DNA of 64,000 nucleotides from Pasteurellaceae bacterium Macca (GTDB taxonomy: Bacteria; Pseudomonadota; Gammaproteobacteria; Enterobacterales; Pasteurellaceae): contig LVZB01000001.1 of NCBI GenBank assembly GCA_023101485.1, forward strand, positions 1,544,001 to 1,608,000. The letters run 5' to 3'. The first letter of the stretch is position 1. Every line of letters starts with the position of its first letter. Positions 10,197 through 17,543 of the stretch are shown here, in pieces. The notes below the pieces were generated by a model. That model did no database searches. It worked only from the letters and a program-made list of their open reading frames with translations, and had not been told where the DNA came from. The position numbers and the translations under genes were made by a program.

Positions 10197-10792
10197 CGTA
10201 TTCCTGCTTGTTGAAAAAAGGCGCGATAGGCGGCGATTTTATTGGCTAAACTTAATGGATATGCCCGAGAAGTGGAAGGCAAGCGGTAAAGCCAAAGCTC
10301 ACGATCGGGCGAAAAAGGGTAAGCCATAAAAGTATTGGTTTTCGGGCTGGGCATTTTTTGCGGTAACAGTTGAAGTAGCGTGTCTGTGGCTTTACCGCCA
10401 GTGGTGAAAAGCCAACGGCAGTGAGGCACTTGGGCTAACACGGCGGAAAGATCCACCGCTTCGACAATCTTTAAAAATTTGTCTGAGGCATTTCCCTGTT
10501 CGCGAATGGCGGTATGTACTGTCGAACAAAGGGCAATGCCTCGTTCATGTAAAAAGGCTTCAATTCGCACAGGGTCAAAACGTTTTTCATTCTCGATGCG
10601 GAAATGATCTGGATTGTCGAAGAAAATCGCCCCATAGATCCGCCACATATCATTTTGAAAATTGGGGTAGTGAAATTCCATGCACCGTTTCTCTGCGGTG
10701 GGAGGGAAAGTCCCCATCATCATGACGGTTGCGTGTGCCGGAAAAATAGCGGGGAAAGGGTGGGTTTCAATTTGAGGGCTAGGTTGAGGCAT
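10193..10792 (-). CDS. Uracil-DNA glycosylase superfamily protein
   Basis: A 199-residue protein that reads as a divergent UDG-superfamily member: VMMMGTFPPTAEKR (motif 1 type, MGxFPP) near 23-36, FHYPNFQNDMWRIYG at about 41-55, and a C-terminal LPSTSRAYPL that fits motif 2. Substrate is not predictable; members with this architecture are annotated as uracil or deoxyinosine glycosylases. It is coupled by ATGA to the downstream RNase AM gene, so both may serve nucleic-acid repair or turnover. Confidence 0.75.
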   Translation of the reverse strand: MPQPSPQIETHPFPAIFPAHATVMMMGTFPPTAEKRCMEFHYPNFQNDMWRIYGAIFFDNPDHFRIENEKRFDPVRIEAFLHERGIALCSTVHTAIREQGNASDKFLKIVEAVDLSAVLAQVPHCRWLFTTGGKATDTLLQLLPQKMPSPKTNTFMAYPFSPDRELWLYRLPSTSRAYPLSLANKIAAYRAFFQQAGIR

Positions 10793-10809
10793 AAAGGTTT
10801 CCGAAAAAG

Positions 10810-10828
10810 ACCTCCCCAGTGGGGAGGT
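10810..10828 (-). terminator. Terminator after the SAM hydroxide adenosyltransferase gene
   Basis: Perfect stem ACCTCCCC-AGT-GGGGAGGT with CTTTTTC following on the minus strand, 15 bp beyond the stop codon. Confidence 0.75.
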
Positions 10829-10843
10829 TTATACGTCAGGCAA

Positions 10844-11824
10844 TTAGTTTGCCGTTTTCTCACAAGATTTCACGGCGACAGACCACTCCGCCCCCGATTT
10901 AATTTTGAATTTCTCGGCAAAGCTATCCATATTTAACGCAAATGAGATGTTCAATAAGCTGTTGAGATACATTAGCGGACGCCCTTCTTCGACATCGCCA
11001 AAGCTACTTTTATATGGCATTGAACCGCTGTAGCGGACTTTATTTTCTTCGCCAACACGTTCAATAATTTCGACACACACTTTGTCATTTTTTTGAATGC
11101 CCGCTTGGGTTAATTGGCTGTCGCTGATGTTCGTCCAAATGTTGCCATACTGCACGTCTAACACCGGAATATTGCCTTTTAATACACCCTCTTCAAAGGT
11201 CGGTTTTTGGTAGGCAATTTCTTCTACTTTCGGGGCTAATTCTGGGCCGACTTCTTCAAAGCGAATTGCACCAGAAGCTAAGCGTGCGCCCGTGTAGGCA
11301 TAAACATCACGACCGTGGAAAGTGTAAGATTTTTCTGAACCGGCTAAACGGTTTTTGGTTTCGTCAATTTCGCGTAGGCTTTCAATCCCTAAACTTTCTG
11401 CCACAAGGGTTAGCGTGCCGTTATCAGGGGTGACAAAATAATGCCCTGATTTGGTTTTTAACACGACGGATTTACGCTCTGTACCAACACCGGGGTCAAC
11501 AACACTTACAAATACCGTGCCTTGAGGCCAGTAACTTGCGGTTTGAAGTAGGCGGTATGCGGCTTCCCAAGTGTTGTAGGGGGGGATCTCGTGGGTAAGG
11601 TTAAAGATTTTCAGCTCAGGATCAACACCAAATGCCACCCCCTGCATTGCCGATACGGCGCCATCTTTTAAGCTAAAATCCGTTTGAAGAACTAAGGCGT
11701 GAGCAGATTTTTGTAATTTTTCGACCGCTTGTTGTGCGTTATTTTCAGTAGGGACGGTCGGGCTGTTCGCAAAAGCCGTTAAAGAGAAGGTGGCGAGTGA
11801 GAGGGCTAAAATTGTTTTTTTCAT
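10844..11824 (-). CDS. Secreted SAM hydroxide adenosyltransferase family (DUF62) protein
   Basis: Family members use water (or halide) to cleave S-adenosylmethionine to adenosine and methionine. The fold is recognised from GVAFGVDPELKIFNLTHEI, then YFVSVVDPGVGTERK-type strand residues and HYFVTPDNGTLTLV. The start at 11824 has AAGGATAT upstream, and the following MKKTILALSLATFSLTAFA is a clear signal peptide cut near AFA-NS. A longer frame opens upstream at 11968 but overlaps sbcB and lacks a signal. Most characterised relatives are cytoplasmic, so the export signal is notable. SAM is not expected in the periplasm, so the true substrate is open. Confidence 0.85.
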   Translation of the reverse strand: MKKTILALSLATFSLTAFANSPTVPTENNAQQAVEKLQKSAHALVLQTDFSLKDGAVSAMQGVAFGVDPELKIFNLTHEIPPYNTWEAAYRLLQTASYWPQGTVFVSVVDPGVGTERKSVVLKTKSGHYFVTPDNGTLTLVAESLGIESLREIDETKNRLAGSEKSYTFHGRDVYAYTGARLASGAIRFEEVGPELAPKVEEIAYQKPTFEEGVLKGNIPVLDVQYGNIWTNISDSQLTQAGIQKNDKVCVEIIERVGEENKVRYSGSMPYKSSFGDVEEGRPLMYLNSLLNISFALNMDSFAEKFKIKSGAEWSVAVKSCEKTAN

Positions 11825-11936
11825 AGATATCCTTATTGGTCGTGTATTTTGAGGGGAAATCCCCCATTTTCGGGGGAGGAAAACGATTGCGAAAATATAA
11901 TCCCTCCCCGAGATCTTGTCTAGCCACTGGGTAAAA

Positions 11937-13517
11937 TTATTTGCTCTTTTGTTGAAATAAGCCCTCAAGTAATTTTAATTTTTCTGCTTTATCTAATGGT
12001 TGATCCGCCACTTGATTGAGCTGTGTGAGAAACTGGGCGTCATCTTCGCGATAGGTAATTTTTTTACTTTTCGTCACACTTTTTACTTGGGTTAAACTTT
12101 CCCCATATTGGGCAAGCTGTTCAAGTAGGGCGACTTTCTCGGCATCATCAAAATATTGGTTAAACAATAACGCAAGGGATTGATTAAAGTCTGCCATTTT
12201 CGCCCCAATTTGCTCACGGCAATATTCTTGCCAGCGTTGTTGTTCTTCGGCGGTTAAGGTGTGAGGGAAATGTCTTGCACGGTAGTGAAAGAGTAACTTT
12301 TCCACACGCTCATCGGCAAATTTTAAGCCGTGGTGGGCTAATTCATCAGGGGCGAGGGTACGCAAAATCGCCATATTATTTTGATCCGCTGTTCCAAAAA
12401 AGCCACTGTATAAGGTGGTTTCCACATTACGCGCCTCTCCAAAATGGCGTTCTTCGGCAAAGATCTCACTGACGGTTTCTCGCACCACACTTTTGTGCGT
12501 TTTCAGTAATTTTAAATTGGCTAAGCAGGCTTCGCGATCAATGCCTAAACGGCTGGCATTTTCAGGCAGAAGAGTTTTGGCAGGGGCTAAAATGGGGCAT
12601 TTATTGATATGCACAAGTTTTAATGGCACAGGGGAAATACCTTGAGCTTCAAGATCTGCTTTTTTTGTGTAAAGACGCTCGCGCAAGGTGGCGACCTTTT
12701 CCTGAAAAAGTGGCTCAATATTGCCAGCCAAATCGCAGACAATCACGGCATTTTTATTCGTTGGATGCCATGCTAACGGCACAACCCAAGCGGTATTCCC
12801 CCGATAATTGCCCAACATGCCCGAAACATGCACCAAAGGGGTCATCTCGCCGGTGTCAATTAGACTTTCAAGGGCTTTTTTGCCCCGATGTTCAAAGAAA
12901 AATTGAAATAGCTTCGGTTGTTTTTCTTTGATTAATTTCGCCATCGCAATGGTGGCATAAACATCTGCCATTGCATCATGGGCATTTTCATGGGCAATGC
13001 CATTGGCTTTGGTCAGCCGTTCAAGTTTGAAACTCGGCGTGCCATCTTCATCAAATGCCCACTCAATCCCCTCGGGGCGAAGGGCGTAGCACGCACGCAC
13101 CACATCTAACAGATCCCAACGGGAATTGCCATTTTTCCAAGTATATTCATAGGGGTCAAAAAAGTTACGAAAGAAGGTATAACGGGTCATCTCATCGTCA
13201 TAACGGATATTATTAAACCCCATAACACAAGTGTTTGGTTGGCTAAATTCGTGGTGAATCCGCAACGCAAATTCCGGTTCGGATAGCCCTTCGGCATTGC
13301 AATGTTGCGGAGTGATGCCGGTAACCATCACCGCTTCTGGGCTAGGCAGATAATCGGATGTCTGTTTGCAGTAAAACATCACCGGCTCGCCGATAATGTT
13401 GAAATCGCTATCCGTACGAATACCAGCAAACTGGGCAGGGCGGTCGGTAGCAGGATCAATACCAAAACTTTCGTAATCGTAGATAAAAAAGGTCTGTGGA
13501 TTGTTAGCTTGCTTCAT
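11937..13517 (-). CDS. sbcB: Exodeoxyribonuclease I
   Basis: 3'-5' exonuclease on single-stranded DNA, active in recombination and mismatch repair. The DEDD exonuclease starts with FFIYDYESFGIDP (D and E of motif I), then VMGFNNIRYDDEMTRYTFFRNFFDPYE for motif II and HENAHDAMADVYATI for motif III. The ExoI C-terminal helical domain follows. At 526 residues it is somewhat longer than the E. coli enzyme (475), with the extra at the C-terminus, which is Lys-rich and ends in QQKSK. Confidence 0.93.
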   Translation of the reverse strand: MKQANNPQTFFIYDYESFGIDPATDRPAQFAGIRTDSDFNIIGEPVMFYCKQTSDYLPSPEAVMVTGITPQHCNAEGLSEPEFALRIHHEFSQPNTCVMGFNNIRYDDEMTRYTFFRNFFDPYEYTWKNGNSRWDLLDVVRACYALRPEGIEWAFDEDGTPSFKLERLTKANGIAHENAHDAMADVYATIAMAKLIKEKQPKLFQFFFEHRGKKALESLIDTGEMTPLVHVSGMLGNYRGNTAWVVPLAWHPTNKNAVIVCDLAGNIEPLFQEKVATLRERLYTKKADLEAQGISPVPLKLVHINKCPILAPAKTLLPENASRLGIDREACLANLKLLKTHKSVVRETVSEIFAEERHFGEARNVETTLYSGFFGTADQNNMAILRTLAPDELAHHGLKFADERVEKLLFHYRARHFPHTLTAEEQQRWQEYCREQIGAKMADFNQSLALLFNQYFDDAEKVALLEQLAQYGESLTQVKSVTKSKKITYREDDAQFLTQLNQVADQPLDKAEKLKLLEGLFQQKSK

Positions 13518-13613
13518 GGAAATGGGCTATTTGTTGAGGGAAATGGGGGGTATTCTAGCATAGAACAACGCCCCAAAATATCCCCCGATAAAAGGGCTAT
13601 TTGAGGGCGTAGG

Positions 13614-13898
13614 TTAGGGTTGATTGGCGATGTATTCTTCAAGCACTTGGTTTATTCGGCTTTGCCAGCCTTTACCGGTGGCTTTAAACGAATTGATGAC
13701 AGCACTGGAATAGCGAATTGTCACACTGACTTTTTTCGTGGCGCTAAGAGGTCTGCCCCGTTTTTTTGCCTGAGCCTCTTTGACAAGATGTTGGAGCTCT
13801 TTCGGCATCTCATTAAAAGACAAAGATTGATGAATATCTTGCGCTGTCCATTCTGGATTGTCTTTATCAATTTGGGTGGATTTATCGGTAACGTTCAT
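13614..13898 (-). CDS. brnA: BrnA-family antitoxin
   Basis: A 94-residue protein whose C-terminal half is a ribbon-helix-helix DNA-binding domain: KKRGRPLSATKKVSVTIRYS gives the strand, then INSFKATGKGWQSRINQVLEEYI. In the BrnT/BrnA system the antitoxin follows the toxin, masks its active site and represses the operon. It overlaps brnT by 17 bp, the order expected for the type II pair. Confidence 0.9.
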   Translation of the reverse strand: MNVTDKSTQIDKDNPEWTAQDIHQSLSFNEMPKELQHLVKEAQAKKRGRPLSATKKVSVTIRYSSAVINSFKATGKGWQSRINQVLEEYIANQP

Positions 13899-14151
13899 AG
13901 AGTGCGATCTCCCGTTGATTAGCTTTACGAAAGCTGATGATTCTTAACCTTGTATTTCTTAAACAAAAGACTAAAACATAGAGCCGTTGCTGAATGAAAC
14001 CCAATGCTTGATAACGTACTTCGGCATATTCTTGACGTCTGTCTTGTTTAATAAATGCAGTATCAAATTCAAACTCCCTTACCATAGAAAAGGGTAGCCC
14101 TCGTTCTTGAATATTTCGTTGATTTTTTGTTTCATCATACTCAATTTGCAT
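13882..14151 (-). CDS. brnT: BrnT-family ribonuclease toxin
   Basis: An 89-residue toxin that opens with IEYDETKNQRNIQERGLPF, the family signature (W/YDxxKxxxNxxKHG). It continues with YAEVRYQALGFIQQRLYVLVF and ends with the conserved RLRIISFRKANQREIALYER. BrnT is a RelE-like endoribonuclease freed under stress when BrnA is degraded. Toxin is encoded first, antitoxin second. Both look intact. Confidence 0.92.
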   Translation of the reverse strand: MQIEYDETKNQRNIQERGLPFSMVREFEFDTAFIKQDRRQEYAEVRYQALGFIQQRLYVLVFCLRNTRLRIISFRKANQREIALYERYR

Positions 14152-14296
14152 TAGTCAGCTTTACCTTAGCGATAAAATAACCAAAAATCAACCATTTTTT
14201 GTTACTACAATAAATGCTTATTGGCGATAGTATTGAAAAATAGTCATCCTATTTAAAGATTAAGATTTTTAGGGGATATTATCGAGGCATTGGGAT

Positions 14297-14500
14297 TTAT
14301 TCTTCGATGAAGATCACAAAATAGCCGTTGGGAGCTTTTTCTTTTGTATCCAAGGCTTTTAACGCATTACTCAGTGTTAATGTACCACGGCTATGCCATT
14401 GAATATGCAGGTTCAGCATTCAGTTCGCTTTTGGTTGCACGTGTCGCATAAGAAAATTTAAGTCATTGCCATATAAAATCGTACTCGCAAATTTATCTTT
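14297..14500 (-). pseudogene. Degraded reading frame with an internal stop
   Basis: On the minus strand a frame runs from about 14500 to a TAA at 14297 with protein-like composition. It is broken only by TGA at 14420-14422, directly followed in frame by ATG. The first part reads TKDKFASTILYGNDLNFLM; the second includes NALKALDTKEKAPNGYFVIF. I cannot identify it. The region 14152-14296 holds nothing that I can support. Confidence 0.4.
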
Positions 14501-14504
14501 AGTG

Positions 14505-14864
14505 CTAAGGTTTAGAGATATAACGATACAATCCTTTTTGGCTCAAGCAAGAATAAACCTCACTTTTCATTTTCCCGACTAATGAATCACCCGTTTGAGC
14601 ACTAACTTCACACAAGTTAAAAATAGAATTTATTTGCTGAAATTTTTTCTTCGCTTGACTCTCCCATTTATTGGAACAACATTTTTCAGTTACTTTATAA
14701 GATGAATCTTTTATATCCCAAAACATAATTTCTTTTGTTGGTTCTTCTATACACCAGCCACTAAGTGAACTGCATTTATAGTATGACTCTGGGAAGAATG
14801 CTTCAAATCCAAATAAGCATCCTGATAATAGAGGCATACAACAAAATAAAATTATACTTTTCAT
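14505..14864 (-). CDS. Small putative lipoprotein A
   Basis: Starting at the ATG at 14864 the protein has 119 residues with a lipoprotein signal (SIILFCCMPLLSGC). The mature part is Cys-rich, with KCCSNKW and LCEVSAQTG. An upstream ATG at 14921 overlaps the stop of a preceding tail as ATGA and has GGGG before it. It would add a long basic leader, so the start is uncertain. It is not similar by eye to the two lipoproteins beside it, but has the same layout: small, Cys-rich, preceded by the cut-off 3' end of another frame. Confidence 0.6.
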   Translation of the reverse strand: MKSIILFCCMPLLSGCLFGFEAFFPESYYKCSSLSGWCIEEPTKEIMFWDIKDSSYKVTEKCCSNKWESQAKKKFQQINSIFNLCEVSAQTGDSLVGKMKSEVYSCLSQKGLYRYISKP

Positions 14865-14917
14865 ATTTCTATATTTTATTTTCATTAATTTTATTGCTAG
14901 TTTGACGTAAGTATGTT

Positions 14918-14977
14918 TCATTTTCCCCAACTAGGTTTAAATTCCCTTTGCCAAGGGCGGATAACTATTGAATATAG
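14918..14977 (-). pseudogene. Truncated 3' tail of a lost gene in front of lipoprotein A
   Basis: The minus frame ending at TGA 14918-14920 encodes about 19 residues ending REFKPSWGK. Upstream it runs into the uptake-sequence pair and a stop, so only the tail is left. The TGA overlaps an ATG of the lipoprotein frame, as in the next unit. Inference: the last codons of a gene once coupled to the lipoprotein gene. Confidence 0.4.
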
Positions 14978-14979
14978 TT

Positions 14980-15044
14980 ACAAGCGGTCGAATTTTTTGA
15001 AAACTTTGCTCAAAACAAAATTTCTTAAAAATTTGACCGCTTGT
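14980..15044. repeat. Inverted pair of uptake sequences, copy 1 of a 65-bp block
   Basis: ACAAGCGGTC at 14980 faces GACCGCTTGT ending at 15044, with AT-rich arms that extend the pairing. The same 65 bp occur unchanged at 15687-15751. It can form a long hairpin and stands at the junction between the two lipoprotein units. Confidence 0.85.
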
Positions 15045-15097
15045 CTTTTTTAATGTTGAAGTTACCAATCTGCTAGTGAATTACCGCTACTTGGCTC

Positions 15098-15523
15098 TTA
15101 CCGCTTTGAGCCTGTTTGTAAGCAAGTTGGATAGGTTGGGTTATCTTTACAATCCCAAGGTTTCACATCTGGTGCACTATGTTTTTTTCGCCATTTTATA
15201 CATACGGAATCATTCCACATCAGCATGTTTTCACACACTGGTCCTCCCTCCAAATACCACCCCTTACTTTCCATACAAAGGTTCACCTCTGGATTGACAC
15301 TTTCGCCACTGACAAAATCCATTCCACAGGCTCGCATATCATCTTCTCTTCTAATCACATAACTTACTCCTAAACTTACTCCTTTCTTTTTAGCTTCTTC
15401 TATATCTTTCTTTCTTTCTATTGGATCTAATCGCCAAGAATCATAAGGTTTAGGGGGTTGAAAATACGATTCACTACAAGCCATCAATATCATTGCCATA
15501 ACTAATACCGTTATTTTTTTCAT
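15098..15523 (-). CDS. Duplicated Cys-rich lipoprotein, copy 1
   Basis: A 141-residue protein with lipobox ILMAC (Cys16) after the signal KKITVLVMAM. The mature chain has six further cysteines (66, 83, 97, 108, 125, 134), suggesting three disulfides and an extracytoplasmic location. It is about 90% identical to copy 2 at 15778-16203. The start is coupled by ATGA to a preceding 51-codon tail and has AAAGGAGAAAG before it. No known family recognised. Layout resembles immunity lipoproteins next to effector genes, but this is inference only. Confidence 0.8.
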   Translation of the reverse strand: MKKITVLVMAMILMACSESYFQPPKPYDSWRLDPIERKKDIEEAKKKGVSLGVSYVIRREDDMRACGMDFVSGESVNPEVNLCMESKGWYLEGGPVCENMLMWNDSVCIKWRKKHSAPDVKPWDCKDNPTYPTCLQTGSKR

Positions 15524-15675
15524 TTACTTTCTCCTTTTTTAAGTTGATTCAGTTCAAAAATTGTTGTTTCATTGCCCATTTTTAAATCCCCATCTTTTCT
15601 ATATCCATCATCTACACATTGACGTTGACCTAACCCATAGCAATTATGTACCGATGAGCGTTCATCACTAAACAT
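15520..15675 (-). pseudogene. Truncated 3' end of a lost gene between the two lipoproteins
   Basis: A 51-codon minus frame from ATG 15675 to TGA 15520, containing NCYGLGQRQCVDDGYRKDGD and ending LNQLKKGESK. Its last 15 codons, starting at TTIFEL, are repeated exactly before copy 2 (16200-16247). There is no ribosome site at its ATG, and an uptake-sequence block with a stop lies directly upstream. It therefore looks like the remaining 3' end of a larger coupled gene. Confidence 0.55.
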
Positions 15676-15686
15676 CGAATATATTT

Positions 15687-15751
15687 ACAAGCGGTCGAAT
15701 TTTTTGAAAACTTTGCTCAAAACAAAATTTCTTAAAAATTTGACCGCTTGT
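15687..15751. repeat. Inverted pair of uptake sequences, copy 2 of the 65-bp block
   Basis: Identical over 65 bp to 14980-15044. It marks the other end of the roughly 700-bp duplicated unit. Confidence 0.85.
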
Positions 15752-15777
15752 CTTGTTTAAACTCTATTTACTCTGTA

Positions 15778-16203
15778 TTACCTTTTTGAACCAGTTTGTA
15801 GGCAAGTTGGATAATTTGGGGTATCTTTGCAACCCCAAGGTTTCACATCTGGCGCACTATGTTTTTTTCGCCATTCTATACATACAGGTCTCCTCCACAT
15901 TATCTTTTCTTCACATACCGGCCCACCTTCTAAATACCAACCCTTGCTTTCCATACATAGGTTCACCTCTGGATTATCACTTTCGCCACTGACAAAATCC
16001 ATTCTACAGGCTCGCATATCATCTTCTCTTCTAGTCACATAACTTACTCCTAAACTTACTCCTTTCTTTTTAGCTTCTTCTATATCTTTCTTTCTTTCTA
16101 TTGGATCTAATCGCCAAGAATCATAAGGTTTAGGTGGTTGAAAATACGATTCACTACAAGCCATCAATATCATTGCCATAGCTAATACCGTTATTTTTTT
16201 CAT
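15778..16203 (-). CDS. Duplicated Cys-rich lipoprotein, copy 2
   Basis: A 141-residue lipoprotein that differs from copy 1 at about 14 positions. Seven of these are clustered in residues 99-110, between Cys97 and Trp111, where copy 1 reads NMLMWNDSVCIK and copy 2 EKIMWRRPVCIE. Lipobox Cys16 and all six other cysteines are kept. The same ribosome site and the same ATGA coupling to a tail ending KKGESK are present, but the tail here is shorter. It is the promoter-proximal member of the minus-strand array. Confidence 0.8.
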   Translation of the reverse strand: MKKITVLAMAMILMACSESYFQPPKPYDSWRLDPIERKKDIEEAKKKGVSLGVSYVTRREDDMRACRMDFVSGESDNPEVNLCMESKGWYLEGGPVCEEKIMWRRPVCIEWRKKHSAPDVKPWGCKDTPNYPTCLQTGSKR

Positions 16204-16247
16204 TTACTTTCTCCTTTTTTAAGTTGATTCAGTTCAAAAATTGTTGT
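16200..16247 (-). pseudogene. Short remnant of the lost gene before copy 2
   Basis: Fifteen codons plus stop, identical in sequence to the end of the tail at 15520-15675 (TTIFELNQLKKGESK). Similarity stops abruptly upstream, near the hemW stop codon. The unit is therefore a duplication whose left edge falls inside the lost gene. Confidence 0.5.
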
Positions 16248-16277
16248 TTTACACCCTATTCTGAGATCGCTATTTTG

Positions 16278-17450
16278 CTAATCCGGCAAAAAACTTTCCA
16301 GCAGTTCATTTAAAAAGAGTTTGCCTTGTTGGGTGATTTGCCAATGTTCTGGGGTTTCGACTAAGTAGCCCTGCTCCATTGCTTTTTCCATTGTGGTTTG
16401 GACTTCTGTCACATCAAGCCCCGTGTAGGCAGAAAAATCGGCTTTGGGGGTGGCTTCGAGTAACCGAAAGCGATTCATAAAGAATTCAAAGGGGCGGTCG
16501 GCAAGGGCGATGGCATTTTCTTCATAGCGGTATTCGCCACGCATATAGCCTTTGGGGTGCTTGGTTTTGCTAAAACGCAAAATTTCCCCCGTGGTGGCGG
16601 TGATTTTACCGTGAGCGCCACAACCAATGGCGAGGTAGTCGCCAAAACGCCAATAGTTGAGATTGTGCTGGCATTGGCCGCCTTTTTTGGCATAGGCGGA
16701 GGTTTCATACTGTTCATAGCCGGCTTGGGTGAGGAGATGATGCCCTTGCTCGAAAATCGCCCAAAGTGCGTCATCATCAGGAAGTGTTGGCTGGCGGTAA
16801 TAAAACATCGTATTGGGTTCAATCGTTAGTTGATACCAAGAGAGATGCGGTGGGGCGAGATTGATCGCTTGGCGGAGATCATTGAGGGCTTGTTGTACCG
16901 ATTGATTCGGCAAGCCGTGCATTAAATCGAGGTTAAAGCTCCGTAATCCAGCTGGGGCAGATTTCTTCGCAAAATCAACCGCTTGTAGGGATTCTTGGGC
17001 GTCGTGAATCCGCCCTAATTTGAGTAATTTTTCGGGTTCAAAACTTTGGATGCCCATCGAAAGACGATTTACGCCCCCTTCGGCATAACCGATAAAGCGT
17101 TCCGCTTCTGCTGTGCCGGGGTTGGCTTCGAGGGTAATTTCAAGGTTCGGCGTAAAATCAATACGTTGGCGAATTTCGGCGAGTAAATCGGCAATACCTT
17201 CTGCAGAGAAAAGGCTGGGTGTGCCGCCGCCGATAAAAATGGAATGAATTTTTCGCCCTGCAATCGCATTGCGATAGCGTTGGAGATCATCTTCTAAATC
17301 GGCAAGTAAATGCGCGATATACTCTTTTTCAGGGATCAATCCTTTTTGCGCGTGGGAGTTGAAATCGCAGTAGGGGCATTTCTGCACGCACCACGGGATA
17401 TGAATATACAGGCTAAGTGGAGGCAGGGTTAGATTCACGTTATGTTCCAT
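16278..17450 (-). CDS. hemW: Radical SAM heme chaperone HemW
   Basis: HemW inserts heme into respiratory enzymes and is related to oxygen-independent coproporphyrinogen oxidase. The start at 17450 begins MEHNVNLTLPPLSLYIHIPW. The radical SAM cluster cysteines C21, C25 and C28 are in CVQKCPYCDF, followed by IFIGGGTPSLFS and the HemW C-terminal domain. The fourth Cys of HemN (CxxxCxxCxC) is absent, which favours HemW. A longer frame opens at 17519 with an uptake sequence inside the extra codons and is less likely. Confidence 0.9.
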   Translation of the reverse strand: MEHNVNLTLPPLSLYIHIPWCVQKCPYCDFNSHAQKGLIPEKEYIAHLLADLEDDLQRYRNAIAGRKIHSIFIGGGTPSLFSAEGIADLLAEIRQRIDFTPNLEITLEANPGTAEAERFIGYAEGGVNRLSMGIQSFEPEKLLKLGRIHDAQESLQAVDFAKKSAPAGLRSFNLDLMHGLPNQSVQQALNDLRQAINLAPPHLSWYQLTIEPNTMFYYRQPTLPDDDALWAIFEQGHHLLTQAGYEQYETSAYAKKGGQCQHNLNYWRFGDYLAIGCGAHGKITATTGEILRFSKTKHPKGYMRGEYRYEENAIALADRPFEFFMNRFRLLEATPKADFSAYTGLDVTEVQTTMEKAMEQGYLVETPEHWQITQQGKLFLNELLESFLPD

Positions 17451-17543
17451 TGGCGGGAAAATTCCAACCACAAGCGGTCGAATTTTCAGTGAAATTTGCA
17501 GGGAAATAAAAGTGGGCATTGCCCACTCTTACGTTGTTAAAGG

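Noticed and set aside
11825-11968. N-terminal extension of the SAM hydroxide adenosyltransferase frame
   Set aside because: The extra 48 codons overlap the end of sbcB and hide a standard signal peptide and a ribosome site at the internal ATG.
14980-15751. The repeated dyads as a CRISPR array or attachment sites
   Set aside because: Only two copies, about 700 bp apart, with no spacers and no integrase or cas gene; the sequence is explained by paired uptake signals.
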